Below are positions 1-6,886 of a stretch of 13,652 nucleotides of DNA, piece by piece. Made by a program: the position numbers and the translations under genes. The notes beneath the pieces were generated by a model. It had not been told where the DNA came from. It saw only the letters and a list, made by a program, of their open reading frames with translations, and made no database searches. Source of the DNA: Thalassiosira profunda (taxonomy: Eukaryota; Bacillariophyta; Thalassiosirophyceae; Thalassiosirales; Thalassiosiraceae); NCBI GenBank assembly GCA_036939355.1, contig JALLAP010000810.1, forward strand, positions 1 to 13,652, written 5' to 3'. Position 1 is the stretch's first letter. Every line of letters starts with the position of its first letter.

Positions 1-276
1 GCCAGCGTTCATAAGAAAGAACAATAAGCCAAGGTTCATCAGCTTCAATTCAAGCGAAGCGTTGCAAGCAACAGTTTATGAGCAGCCTAGAGACACAGGT
101 AGCCCCCCATCTTTGCAAGATCCTCGACGAAGGGTCTTGGTTGACAGCGTTCATTCGGGTGAAGCTGTGAAGCGTTGCTTTGAAACAGTGCATGCATGCT
201 GTGACACCAAAGATTTCTTTATGTCCAAAGATTCCAGCCCTCTGAGCTAAAGGGGGTGGACCGCCGCCCAACCAAC

Positions 277-1227
277 ATGGCCGCCGCCCCGCCCCCACCC
301 TACCGGGCCGCCCTCCTCGTCGCCCCGTCCAAGCCCGCCCTCGGCCCCCTCCTCGCCTCCGAAATCGTCTCCGCTGTCGCAGCCGCCCTCGCAAACCGCG
401 ATGCATTCTCGATAGCACTGAGCGGGGGCTCCCTCCCCGCGCTCCTCCGCGACCTGCCCGCGGCGTTTGCAAATGCGGGGGTCGATCCCCAATGGGAGCG
501 GTGGCACGTGTTGCTGGCGGACGAGCGGTGCGTGCCGAGTTCGAGTGAAGACTCGAATTTGGGCGCGATCAGGCGCAACTTTGCGGAGGCGGTGCCGATA
601 CCGACGGGGCAGGTGTATGGCATCGACGAGGCGTTGTTAGGCGGTCCGACGGAGGAGGTGGCTGCAGATTATGAAGCGAGGGTATTGCGGCCGTTATTGG
701 AGCGGTGCGGGGGCATGCTGGACTGCGCCGTGCTGGTGAGTGCGAAATGTGTGCATGCATCGCTTTTGTGCGCTGATGTCTGATGCCCCATATTCTGCAA
801 CCACTTGCATCACCAGGGGTTCGGGCCCGACGGGCACACGTGCTCCCTCTTCCCGGGCCATCCCCTCTTGAACGAGCGCACGCGCCTGGTCGCTCCCATC
901 GACGATTCGCCCAAGCCGCCGCCGTCGCGGATCACGCTTACTTTTCGGGTTCTGAACAGTCTGTGTCGAAAGGTGATCGTCTGCGGCGCTGGGGAATCGA
1001 AGCGACCGATATTGAAGGCGGCGTTTGGAGGGTTAGTTGCAAATCCATTGAATAACAACGAGGAAAGAGAACGGGCGTATTCAGTGGAGATGGCGGATCC
1101 GGCGCCGTATCCGTGCGGGATGGTACGTCCGGAGGGAAGCGAGGCATTGGTGTGGGTGGTGGATGCCGACGCGGCCGAGGCATTGGTCGGAGAGCCATCA
1201 GTGGAGAGAGGAGAGATAGATGCCTGA
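277..1227 (+). CDS. 6-phosphogluconolactonase, two exons
   Basis: Hydrolyses 6-phosphogluconolactone to 6-phosphogluconate, the second step of the oxidative pentose phosphate pathway. Exons are 277-735 and 817-1227, giving 289 residues; animal and plant enzymes are usually about 250-270. Family motifs seen: SGGSLPALL (residues 49-57), LLADERCVP (79-87, the DER element) and, across the splice junction, GFGPDGHTCSLFPGH (154-168) with the conserved Asp158 and catalytic-type His160. SPKPPP followed by RITLTFRVLN (184-200) and YPCGMVRPE near the C-terminus also match. The ATG at 277 was chosen because the frame upstream has only a GTG. No signal peptide is visible, so the cytosol is most likely. 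The Ala/Pro-rich first ten residues are not diagnostic. The family call is secure; compartment is inferred. Confidence 0.95.
736..816 (+). other. Intron of the 6-phosphogluconolactonase gene
   Basis: 81-base phase-0 intron with donor GTGAGT and acceptor CACCAG. Removing it joins ...DCAVL to GFGPDGH..., restoring the expected LLG-GPDGHT block of the family. It contains TGCATGCA and CTGCAA words. Confidence 0.93.
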
Positions 1228-1723
1228 ACACAACAATCTATATGCGAAACTGCTGGATTCCATCGAGTCATATTCGCTTTGGACGGGTCTCTGAAGGATA
1301 GCTGGCGATACGACCGGGGCAGTCGGCAGAAGCAAGGGAACAACAACACTGCCTAGTGGAGTATGAAGGACGCAAGAGGAGGCAATGCGATAGGTATTTG
1401 CAAAAGAAAAGAGTTGCTCTCCCTCCCATCGTCCAGCATAAAGCTTCTTCGATTCGTCAGATTCGTGTGTTTTTCCTTTTGTCATGGAGCTTCCATAGTT
1501 CAGGTTTATTGACGAGTGCTTGATACTGTCTGAGAGAGACGTCTCTTCTTCCTTCCAAATGTCTCAAGATATGGTAGGTAAGACAAAAATGGTACGCTTC
1601 GAGGTCAGCTCCAAGCTGTCGCGCCACTTTCATTTTTTTTGCATGCGTATGCACCATCGACGTGCAGTAGACGGCCATCGACCTCACTCTTCGAACCAAC
1701 GCGCGCAACTCCATCGCCTGACG
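1228..1723. other. Intergenic region between the lactonase and the phosphatase-like gene
   Basis: About 500 bases holding the 3' UTR of the lactonase gene and the promoter/5' UTR of the next gene. Seen here: one TTGCAA word (1398-1403), a perfect 12-base palindrome AGAGACGTCTCT (1535-1546), a T-rich tract near 1632-1640, and splice-like signals at 1578 (GTAAGA) and 1661-1667 (GTGCAG) that could delimit a 90-base 5' UTR intron. The frame of the downstream gene happens to stay open back to about 1520. No separate gene is supported. Confidence 0.5.
1535..1546. promoter_or_regulatory. Palindrome AGAGACGTCTCT upstream of the phosphatase-like gene
   Basis: Perfect 12-base inverted repeat centred on GACGTC. 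An ACGT core is the usual target of bZIP dimers. It lies 177 bases upstream of the ATG at 1724. The regulatory role is inference from position and symmetry only. Confidence 0.3.
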
Positions 1724-2749
1724 ATGACCAGCGACGCGGAATACCAGCCCGTCCTCTCGAGCGAGGCCGACAATGACCAAGGAGAGGGTGCAGCGGGGCC
1801 GCGCTCGCACGCCGGCCCTGCCGCTCGCGAGAGCGACCAAATCGGCATGCGCCATATAATCCCCGCATGCGCCTTCCTCGGCCTCTGTTTCTTTGCGGGC
1901 TATCACGGGGGCCTGAGGTTTCAGAACGGCAGAGTTGACGCAGACACAAATGCAAACGACAACAACCAGGAGCGCCACAAGATGCGTGCGCCGGAGCGGA
2001 GCAGATTGCAAAACGGCGAGGGCCCGCTCGAACCCGTCTTCCGTGAAATCAACCTCGACTCGGCGGCATCGAAGCACTTATCTCCCACCGACCGAACGCT
2101 CCTCGGCCTCCTCGCCCAGTCGTCCTACGCGCGTGAAGTCGTAGTCGACCTCCTATCGAAAGAGTACGTCGGCCCCGACGTCGCCCCAGACGAGCGCTTC
2201 GAGGACGCCGTGGAGGCGGTGCAGCTCGCCGAGACGGACGGGGAGCCGGTCGCGGTGACGGGCCATCCGTTCCTGTTCGTCGGGTCGGTGGGAGCGGCCA
2301 TGAACCGCGAGGGGCTCGAGCGGGCGGGAATCACGCACATCATCAACTGGAGCAAGACTTCGAGGTGCAACGTGCATCCGGGCATCGAATACATGTGCAT
2401 AACCAACGTGAGCAATTACAAGGACATGAACAATCATCTCGACGTGTTGGACGAGGTGGTGGAGTTCATAGAGAAGGCTCGGAGGGAGGGGGGTAAGGCC
2501 ATGAGCCAGTGTTGGTACGGTCGAAATCGCAGCGTGACGACGCTGGTGGCTTATCTGATGAAACACTCGGACATGACAGGGAACGATGCCCTCAAATTGA
2601 TACAGAAGACGAGGCCCATCGCGGATTCGTACAGGGACACGGTGCGATACTACAATCGACAATACGTAAAGCCAATGAAAGAGAAGAGAGCGGAGGCGGC
2701 GAAGATGGAGGACGGCAATGCGATGGCAAAGACGGAAGGCAGCAATTGA
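1724..2749 (+). CDS. Membrane-anchored dual-specificity-phosphatase-like protein
   Basis: 341 residues from the ATG at 1724. The acidic N-terminus (1-40) precedes one predicted membrane helix (about residues 44-62, IIPACAFLGLCFFAG), then a linker, then a dual-specificity phosphatase domain (about 176-312), then a charged tail. Domain signs: PFLFVGSVGAAMN (182-194), GITHIINWS (202-210) and the P-loop QCWYGRNRS (262-270). This keeps the CxxGxxRS pattern, with nucleophile Cys263 and Arg269, but the usual His before the Cys is Gln. The position where the general-acid Asp is expected (about 230) appears to be Ser. It may therefore be a low-activity enzyme or a phospho-binding pseudophosphatase. 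Substrate unknown. An upstream in-frame ATG at 1559 is an alternative start; 1724 was preferred because the protein then starts with a compact acidic tail and anchor. Confidence 0.82.
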   Translation: MTSDAEYQPVLSSEADNDQGEGAAGPRSHAGPAARESDQIGMRHIIPACAFLGLCFFAGYHGGLRFQNGRVDADTNANDNNQERHKMRAPERSRLQNGEGPLEPVFREINLDSAASKHLSPTDRTLLGLLAQSSYAREVVVDLLSKEYVGPDVAPDERFEDAVEAVQLAETDGEPVAVTGHPFLFVGSVGAAMNREGLERAGITHIINWSKTSRCNVHPGIEYMCITNVSNYKDMNNHLDVLDEVVEFIEKARREGGKAMSQCWYGRNRSVTTLVAYLMKHSDMTGNDALKLIQKTRPIADSYRDTVRYYNRQYVKPMKEKRAEAAKMEDGNAMAKTEGSN

Positions 2750-3161
2750 AGTTTGAGCACACGACAATCACGTTCGGAAACGCAACCAATTGCAAAAGAG
2801 ACGGGCCGATGACGTCCACCGGCCTCCTCTCCCAGCAGCTATTGCTTGCATGCGAGCAAGCCCTGGTCTTTGTGCGAGTCAGGCTGCTCTTTGCATCTCA
2901 GAGCTGGGTATGGTAATCGCGAATGATTTGTTGCACAAAAGGAAGCGCTCCTTCTTGCTCTCTCCTCTCGGCTTGTTCCTGCTTGTTCTGCTCCACTACG
3001 TACGTAGATACCACCTACGTACGTGAAATTGCAAGATCCTACACTGAATGTACGTCGGAATTAGTACCATATCCAGTTAGGTACGTCAAAGTGCCGAGCA
3101 GTCCTAATAGTACAGTGCACAAGCACAACCTCGCGCTCTCCAGCCCCCCCCCACCTCAACG
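2750..3161. other. Intergenic region and promoter of the SulP transporter gene
   Basis: 412 bases without a convincing gene. It contains the 3' UTR of the phosphatase-like gene, two TTGCAA words (2790, 3029), a cluster of six ACGT cores between 2998 and 3086, and a C-rich stretch (about 3140-3155) just before the ATG at 3162. The short frames here lack family similarity or codon bias. Confidence 0.6.
2996..3088 (+). promoter_or_regulatory. Cluster of ACGT-core motifs upstream of the SulP gene
   Basis: Contains CTACGTACGTAG (2996-3007, perfect 12-base palindrome), TACGTACGT (3016-3024) and two identical GTACGTC words at 3050-3056 and 3081-3087, whose ACGT cores are exactly 31 bases apart. The last reads ACGTCA (3083-3088), the same hexamer as one of the CO2/cAMP-response elements described upstream of a diatom carbonic anhydrase gene. 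It ends 73 bases before the start codon. bZIP binding and CO2 or light response are inference. Confidence 0.45.
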
Positions 3162-4743
3162 ATGAAGACCCCCCACCTCCCGGCCGCCCTCCTCTGCCTG
3201 GGAGCGGTGGCGCCGGCGCTGGGATTTTCGACGCGCCCCGCCGGCTGCCATCCCGCGAGGATCGCTCCGAAGCTCGCGCCAAAGCTTGCGTCTCACCCAT
3301 CAACGTCAACGGGTGCACATCTTGTGCCGCCGATGAGAACAACGCCGCGATGCGCCTCCTCCGCCGACACCGATGCCTCTATCAGCAGCGAAAAGCCCAC
3401 GATGGTCCAGGATACCCTCGCGGGTCTCACTGTGGCCTTCTCCCTCCTCTCCAAGGCCATCGCGTGCAGCGCCATCGTCGGCGTCAACCCGTTGGTGGGG
3501 CTGTGGTCGTCGGTGGTGATGGGCATCACGGCGCCACTGAGTGAGTATCGTTTGCAACGCAAAACAGTTCACTTCCACTTCTTCTTATACTACTCATCGA
3601 CTTTCAATATCCCTCACAGTCGGAGCACGCGAAGGAGTCATCTCCGGAACAGCAGCAGTGGTGATCGTGCCGTTGTCGGCGCTCACGCAGGCGCACGGCG
3701 TCGAATACATGACGCTGTGTATTCTAGCATCGGCCGTCATGCAGGGACTCTTCGGCGTGTTCCGCCTGGCCAAGACGGCGGATCTCGTCTCCGAGCAGGT
3801 GCTCTCAGGATTTCTCAATGGGTTGGGACTCATCCTGCTGCTGTCGCAGGCATCGGTGTTCAAGGCCGCAGCGGCGGCCGGCGCGCTCGTCCCGGCGGTA
3901 TCGATGGCCTCTCTGTGCTTTACAATTGTCCAAATCCTTCCCAAATTCACCAAGGCGGTGCCTTCCTCCTTGGTGGGTCTCGTGGCGGCGTCCGGCCTCG
4001 GGGCAGCCTTGAAGCTGCCATTGGCAACTCTTGCGTCTTCGGCGGCAGAAGGAACGTTTGCGGGAGGGATGTCATCGCTTCCCAGTCTGGTCAATCTCGG
4101 AGAATTGCAGACTATGGCAGCGTCACCAGCAGCCTGGAAACTCATCCTGCCACCAGCCATCTCAATCATGATCATTGCATTGGTGGAAACGCTGTTGGCC
4201 GGAAAGGTTGTTGACGACATGATTGGTGAGAAACAAGGCGAGGATGTGCCCACGCGCTCCGTGATGGCCATGTCGGCTGGAAATGTGCTCAGCGGACTCC
4301 TCGGTGGCTTCGGAGGGTGCGGTCTTATCCCGCAAACTGTGCTCAATTTGAAGTCTGGCGGAGGTGGGGCTTTCTCGTCCATCTCCTACGCAATTGCAAT
4401 GGCATCGTTCGTTTTGTTCTTTGCGCCACTCGTCGGGAAAATATCATCCGCTGCCCTCGCTGGCATTATGATCACGGTCGCATACGATACTGTTGCGTGG
4501 GAATCCTCAGCAAAAGCCTTCAAGGCTGTGCTGAATCCTTCCAAATACACTGATGCGGATGGAAATGCAGTGAGCCGGGCCCAACGTTGGATCGAACTGT
4601 TGGCTCTAGGAATTTCCTCCGGAATATGTTACTGGGGTAATCTGGCTGTGGGAATCATCGCTGGCGTTTCGTTCCAGCGCGGCCTTTTGTCCATCTACAA
4701 TCGATTTGGCTCTGGTAACGATGCCGAGGCCGAAGCTGCATAA
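3162..4743 (+). CDS. Plastid-targeted SulP (SLC26-type) anion transporter, two exons
   Basis: Exons 3162-3540 and 3620-4743 give 500 residues. The N-terminus has a signal peptide (LPAALLCLGAVAPALG) ending at ALG-FSTRP with Phe22 at +1, the complex-plastid import pattern, followed by a Ser/Pro/Lys-rich transit-like stretch to about 80. The SulP core follows: LAGLTVAFSLLSKAIA (86-101), GVNPLVGLW (107-115), IGAREGVISGTAA across the splice site, VETLLAGKVVDDM (315-327) and GGFGGCGLIPQTVLNLKSGG (355-374). These closely recall bacterial small SulP permeases. Many hydrophobic segments run to about residue 480, then the protein stops after an acidic tail, so the STAS domain usual at the SulP C-terminus is absent. 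Likely a plastid-envelope carrier for sulphate, bicarbonate or a similar anion; the substrate cannot be read from sequence. The gene ends 55 bases from the convergent hydrolase gene. Confidence 0.9.
3541..3619 (+). other. Intron of the SulP gene
   Basis: 79-base phase-1 intron, donor GTGAGT, acceptor CTCACAG. Splicing makes the codon ATC and the sequence PLIGAREGVISG, matching the conserved loop of SulP proteins. It contains TTGCAA at 3552-3557. Confidence 0.93.
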
Positions 4744-4798
4744 GAGACATTGTTGTTCACTTGAAAAGTGTTGTGTTGGTAGTGTAATGTTAGTTGCA

Positions 4799-5801
4799 TC
4801 AAGATTCGTTGCTCATCCGTCGCGCCTTCAGCCTGGCAATTTCCATGATCCAATCGACAAGCGCTTCCAGCGCTCGAATGGAATCCTCGTCTCTTCCCAA
4901 TGGCACCGAATGCCCTCCCTCGTGATGCACAATCGATACATCGAAAGCGGCTCTTCCGTACGCTTCGTGCACTTGCACCGCACTTTCAATCGGATTGATG
5001 CTGTCGTTCTTTCCCATCACAAACGCCAAGCGTGGTCCCGAGTAGTCACCCGACTGTTGTTGAGCGAGCGACGTCAAATTGCTCCGGTAAGGATTGGGCC
5101 ACGCCACGCCGTTGAGAATATACCCAAGCGGAGCATTCGAGGTTGATTGAAGTTCAGGTTTGATTGCTAGCAGCGCCGCCGTAAGTATCGCCCCTTGAGA
5201 ATGCCCTAGGATGATGTCGAAGGCGCACGCTGTGTCGTCTGGATAGAGTTTGTCCATTACCATCGATGCGCTCTCGTCGAATCCAATGTACTATGCATTG
5301 CAATGAAAGATGCATGAGATGTGTGCATTTTGCAAATGGCAGAGCAATGGATACCTCCCTCACCTCTTCCGCATTATACGATCGCACTCCAGGTGGCATC
5401 GTCCACCATGAATAGCCCGCCGTCTCATCGCCCGGCTGCAGCTCGAAGGGCGCCGTGAGTGCTTCCCATTGAAACGACACCTTGCTCTGCACATCATCAT
5501 CGCACATCCCTGATACACGCTGGTTGACGAGCGATCTCAGGGGCATCAGTGCCGAGTTGACAAATTGTTCCTCGCTTCCTCCCTTTCCGTGCAGGCACAA
5601 TACTCTTATGCTGACTTCATCGCCGCCGCTGCCGGTCGTAGAGGCATCTTGGGTGGAGAGCATCGCCATGCAGGGTGATGGGTGTCCTCGGAGGATCAAT
5701 GGCCCGTTATCCGGTCTCGACGAGAAAGCTCCCACGCCACCTATGACGCAAGAGAGGGAAGATATAAGGGTAACGATGGTTCTCGATAGTGAAAGGGCCA
5801 T
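4799..5801 (-). CDS. Plastid-targeted FSH1-type serine hydrolase, two exons
   Basis: Exons 5801-5364 and 5290-4799 (minus strand) give 309 residues. An alpha/beta-hydrolase of the FSH1 (serine hydrolase) family: VLCLHGKGGSEEQF (68-81) is the first strand and oxyanion loop, YIGFDES (147-153) is typical of the family, GHSQG (175-179) is the nucleophile elbow with Ser177, GKNDSINP (239-246) supplies Asp242, and HEGGHSVP (269-276) supplies His273. The start MALSLSRTIV is the first ATG; the frame further upstream offers only a TTG. Residues 1-25 form a signal peptide ending GGVGA with Phe26 (FSSRP), so import into the plastid is likely. FSH-family members are esterases or thioesterases; the substrate is unknown here. 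Codon use is mixed. The start region shares a 236-base divergent promoter with the gene at 6038. Confidence 0.9.
5291..5363 (-). other. Intron of the FSH-type hydrolase gene
   Basis: 73-base phase-0 intron on the minus strand, donor GTGAGG, acceptor GCATAG, joining ...YNAEE to YIGFDES. A second in-frame donor (GTATCC) lies nine bases downstream and would add Val-Arg-Glu. Two TTGCAA words (5298, 5330) are inside. Confidence 0.88.
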
Positions 5802-5880
5802 CGCGACGCAGGGCAGGGGTGATGGCCGTGTGGGGGAGCAGGGGGACGCGCGCGGGGCGGAGGTCAATGTAGGAGGTATC

Positions 5881-5890
5881 TACGTACGTA
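5881..5890. promoter_or_regulatory. TACGTACGTA palindrome in a divergent promoter
   Basis: A perfect 10-base palindrome with two overlapping-phase ACGT cores, 79 bases upstream of the hydrolase ATG and 147 bases upstream of the ATG at 6038. The same 10-mer occurs upstream of the SulP gene (2997-3006). Just downstream is a short tandem of GCAAACA units (about 5916-5937). The role is inferred. Confidence 0.35.
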
Positions 5891-6037
5891 CAAAAGGACG
5901 TAAGTACACCCTTTCACAAACAGCAAACAGCAAACAGGCACGCAACGTCACAAAAAGCAAGGTACAATACAAGCGCAGGAGGTGGAGGCGCGGCGCAGGC
6001 AGGTCGGCTCTGCCTTCCGCTGCCGGCGGCCTGCACG

Positions 6038-6814
6038 ATGGACGAGCCCCTCGACAGCATGGGAGGGCCGTCCATTGGCGCGGCTGAACTACCACGGGGG
6101 GCTGGAGAGCCGTCCGTCGGAGATGGGAAACTGCCCGCGAATGGCGAGGCCAACGGCTCCATTTCAGCTTCCGACGCCGGCCCCTCCGACTCCGATGCGC
6201 CCTCCGAAGATGCGCCGCCCCCAGAAGACGACTTGGAACACCGCGCCGCCCTCGCGGTGATGCTCTACCTCCTATTTATATCCACCCTCCTCATCTTGGC
6301 AATAACAATATGTGTCTTCGTTGCGGCTCAATACGGAGTGGTGGTGTTCGTTGCCCTTTGCCTTGCCGCCTCGGCCTTTGCCGTGGTGGCCGCAACCGTA
6401 ACCAGTGTCATCACGCGGGATGCCAAATTGGAGAGGGCGAGAGAACAAATTCGCTTGTGGCACGCGACATGCCAAGAGGAGATCATTAGAGAGATGGACC
6501 ATTTTCGGGAGGACTGCGCTGCGTACCAAGAGGGGGCAAAGATGATTGCCTATTACGACGATGGGGGATTGGATTACGTCGGCGAGGGCACTGATGAGCC
6601 CGTGCGACAACCTGCAGATATTGATGAATCAACTCGGGAAGATACAAATGCAACAAAAAGTAAGAAGGAACACCGTCCCAAGTCGGTATTGTTTCGGTAT
6701 GTGGTGGGCCCGCTCCTGCGCCCGCACCGGAAGGCGAGGTTTTCCATGCGGCGCAAGGGCAAGAGGAGGGGCAACGATTCCGACAGTGACTATCAGCCTC
6801 CCACTCTCGTGTAG
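6038..6814 (+). CDS. Unknown protein with a two-helix membrane hairpin
   Basis: 258 residues, single exon, not recognised. Residues 1-68 are Gly/Pro/Ser/Asp-rich and probably disordered. Two strongly hydrophobic segments follow, about 72-95 and 100-125, separated by a very short loop, so both termini should face the same side. A charged, probably helical stretch (128-165, with KLERAREQIRLWH) comes next, then an acidic linker and a very basic stretch (about 207-245: RPHRKARFSMRRKGKRR) and a short acidic/polar end. No signal peptide or plastid leader. Possible roles such as an ER or vesicle membrane organiser would be guesses. The next gene begins only 72 bases after the stop. Confidence 0.7.
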   Translation: MDEPLDSMGGPSIGAAELPRGAGEPSVGDGKLPANGEANGSISASDAGPSDSDAPSEDAPPPEDDLEHRAALAVMLYLLFISTLLILAITICVFVAAQYGVVVFVALCLAASAFAVVAATVTSVITRDAKLERAREQIRLWHATCQEEIIREMDHFREDCAAYQEGAKMIAYYDDGGLDYVGEGTDEPVRQPADIDESTREDTNATKSKKEHRPKSVLFRYVVGPLLRPHRKARFSMRRKGKRRGNDSDSDYQPPTLV

Positions 6815-6886
6815 GGGAGAAAGGGAAGATTGGAATATTTACAATTGAAAAACGAGGACTTCCCCTCGACCCATTGAGGGGATCAG

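Noticed and set aside
62..250. Short plus-strand frame before the lactonase gene
   Set aside because: Starts without a clear context, has no domain and mixed codons. The region looks like promoter/UTR sequence with small direct repeats (CAGCGTTCAT at 3 and 143; GAAGCGTTGC at 56 and 169).
1457..2077. Long minus-strand frame opposite the phosphatase-like gene
   Set aside because: Shadow of the plus-strand coding sequence; no domain, and the opposite strand encodes a clear membrane anchor plus phosphatase fold.
3594..4382. 262-codon minus-strand frame opposite the SulP gene
   Set aside because: Shadow of the transporter coding strand; Ser/Pro/Ala-rich without domain character.
5802..5867. N-terminal extension of the hydrolase from a TTG at 5867
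   Set aside because: It would bury the clear signal peptide behind 22 Pro/Ser/Arg-rich residues; the ATG at 5801 gives a proper plastid leader. The same logic rejects GTG-based extensions at 9828 and 256.
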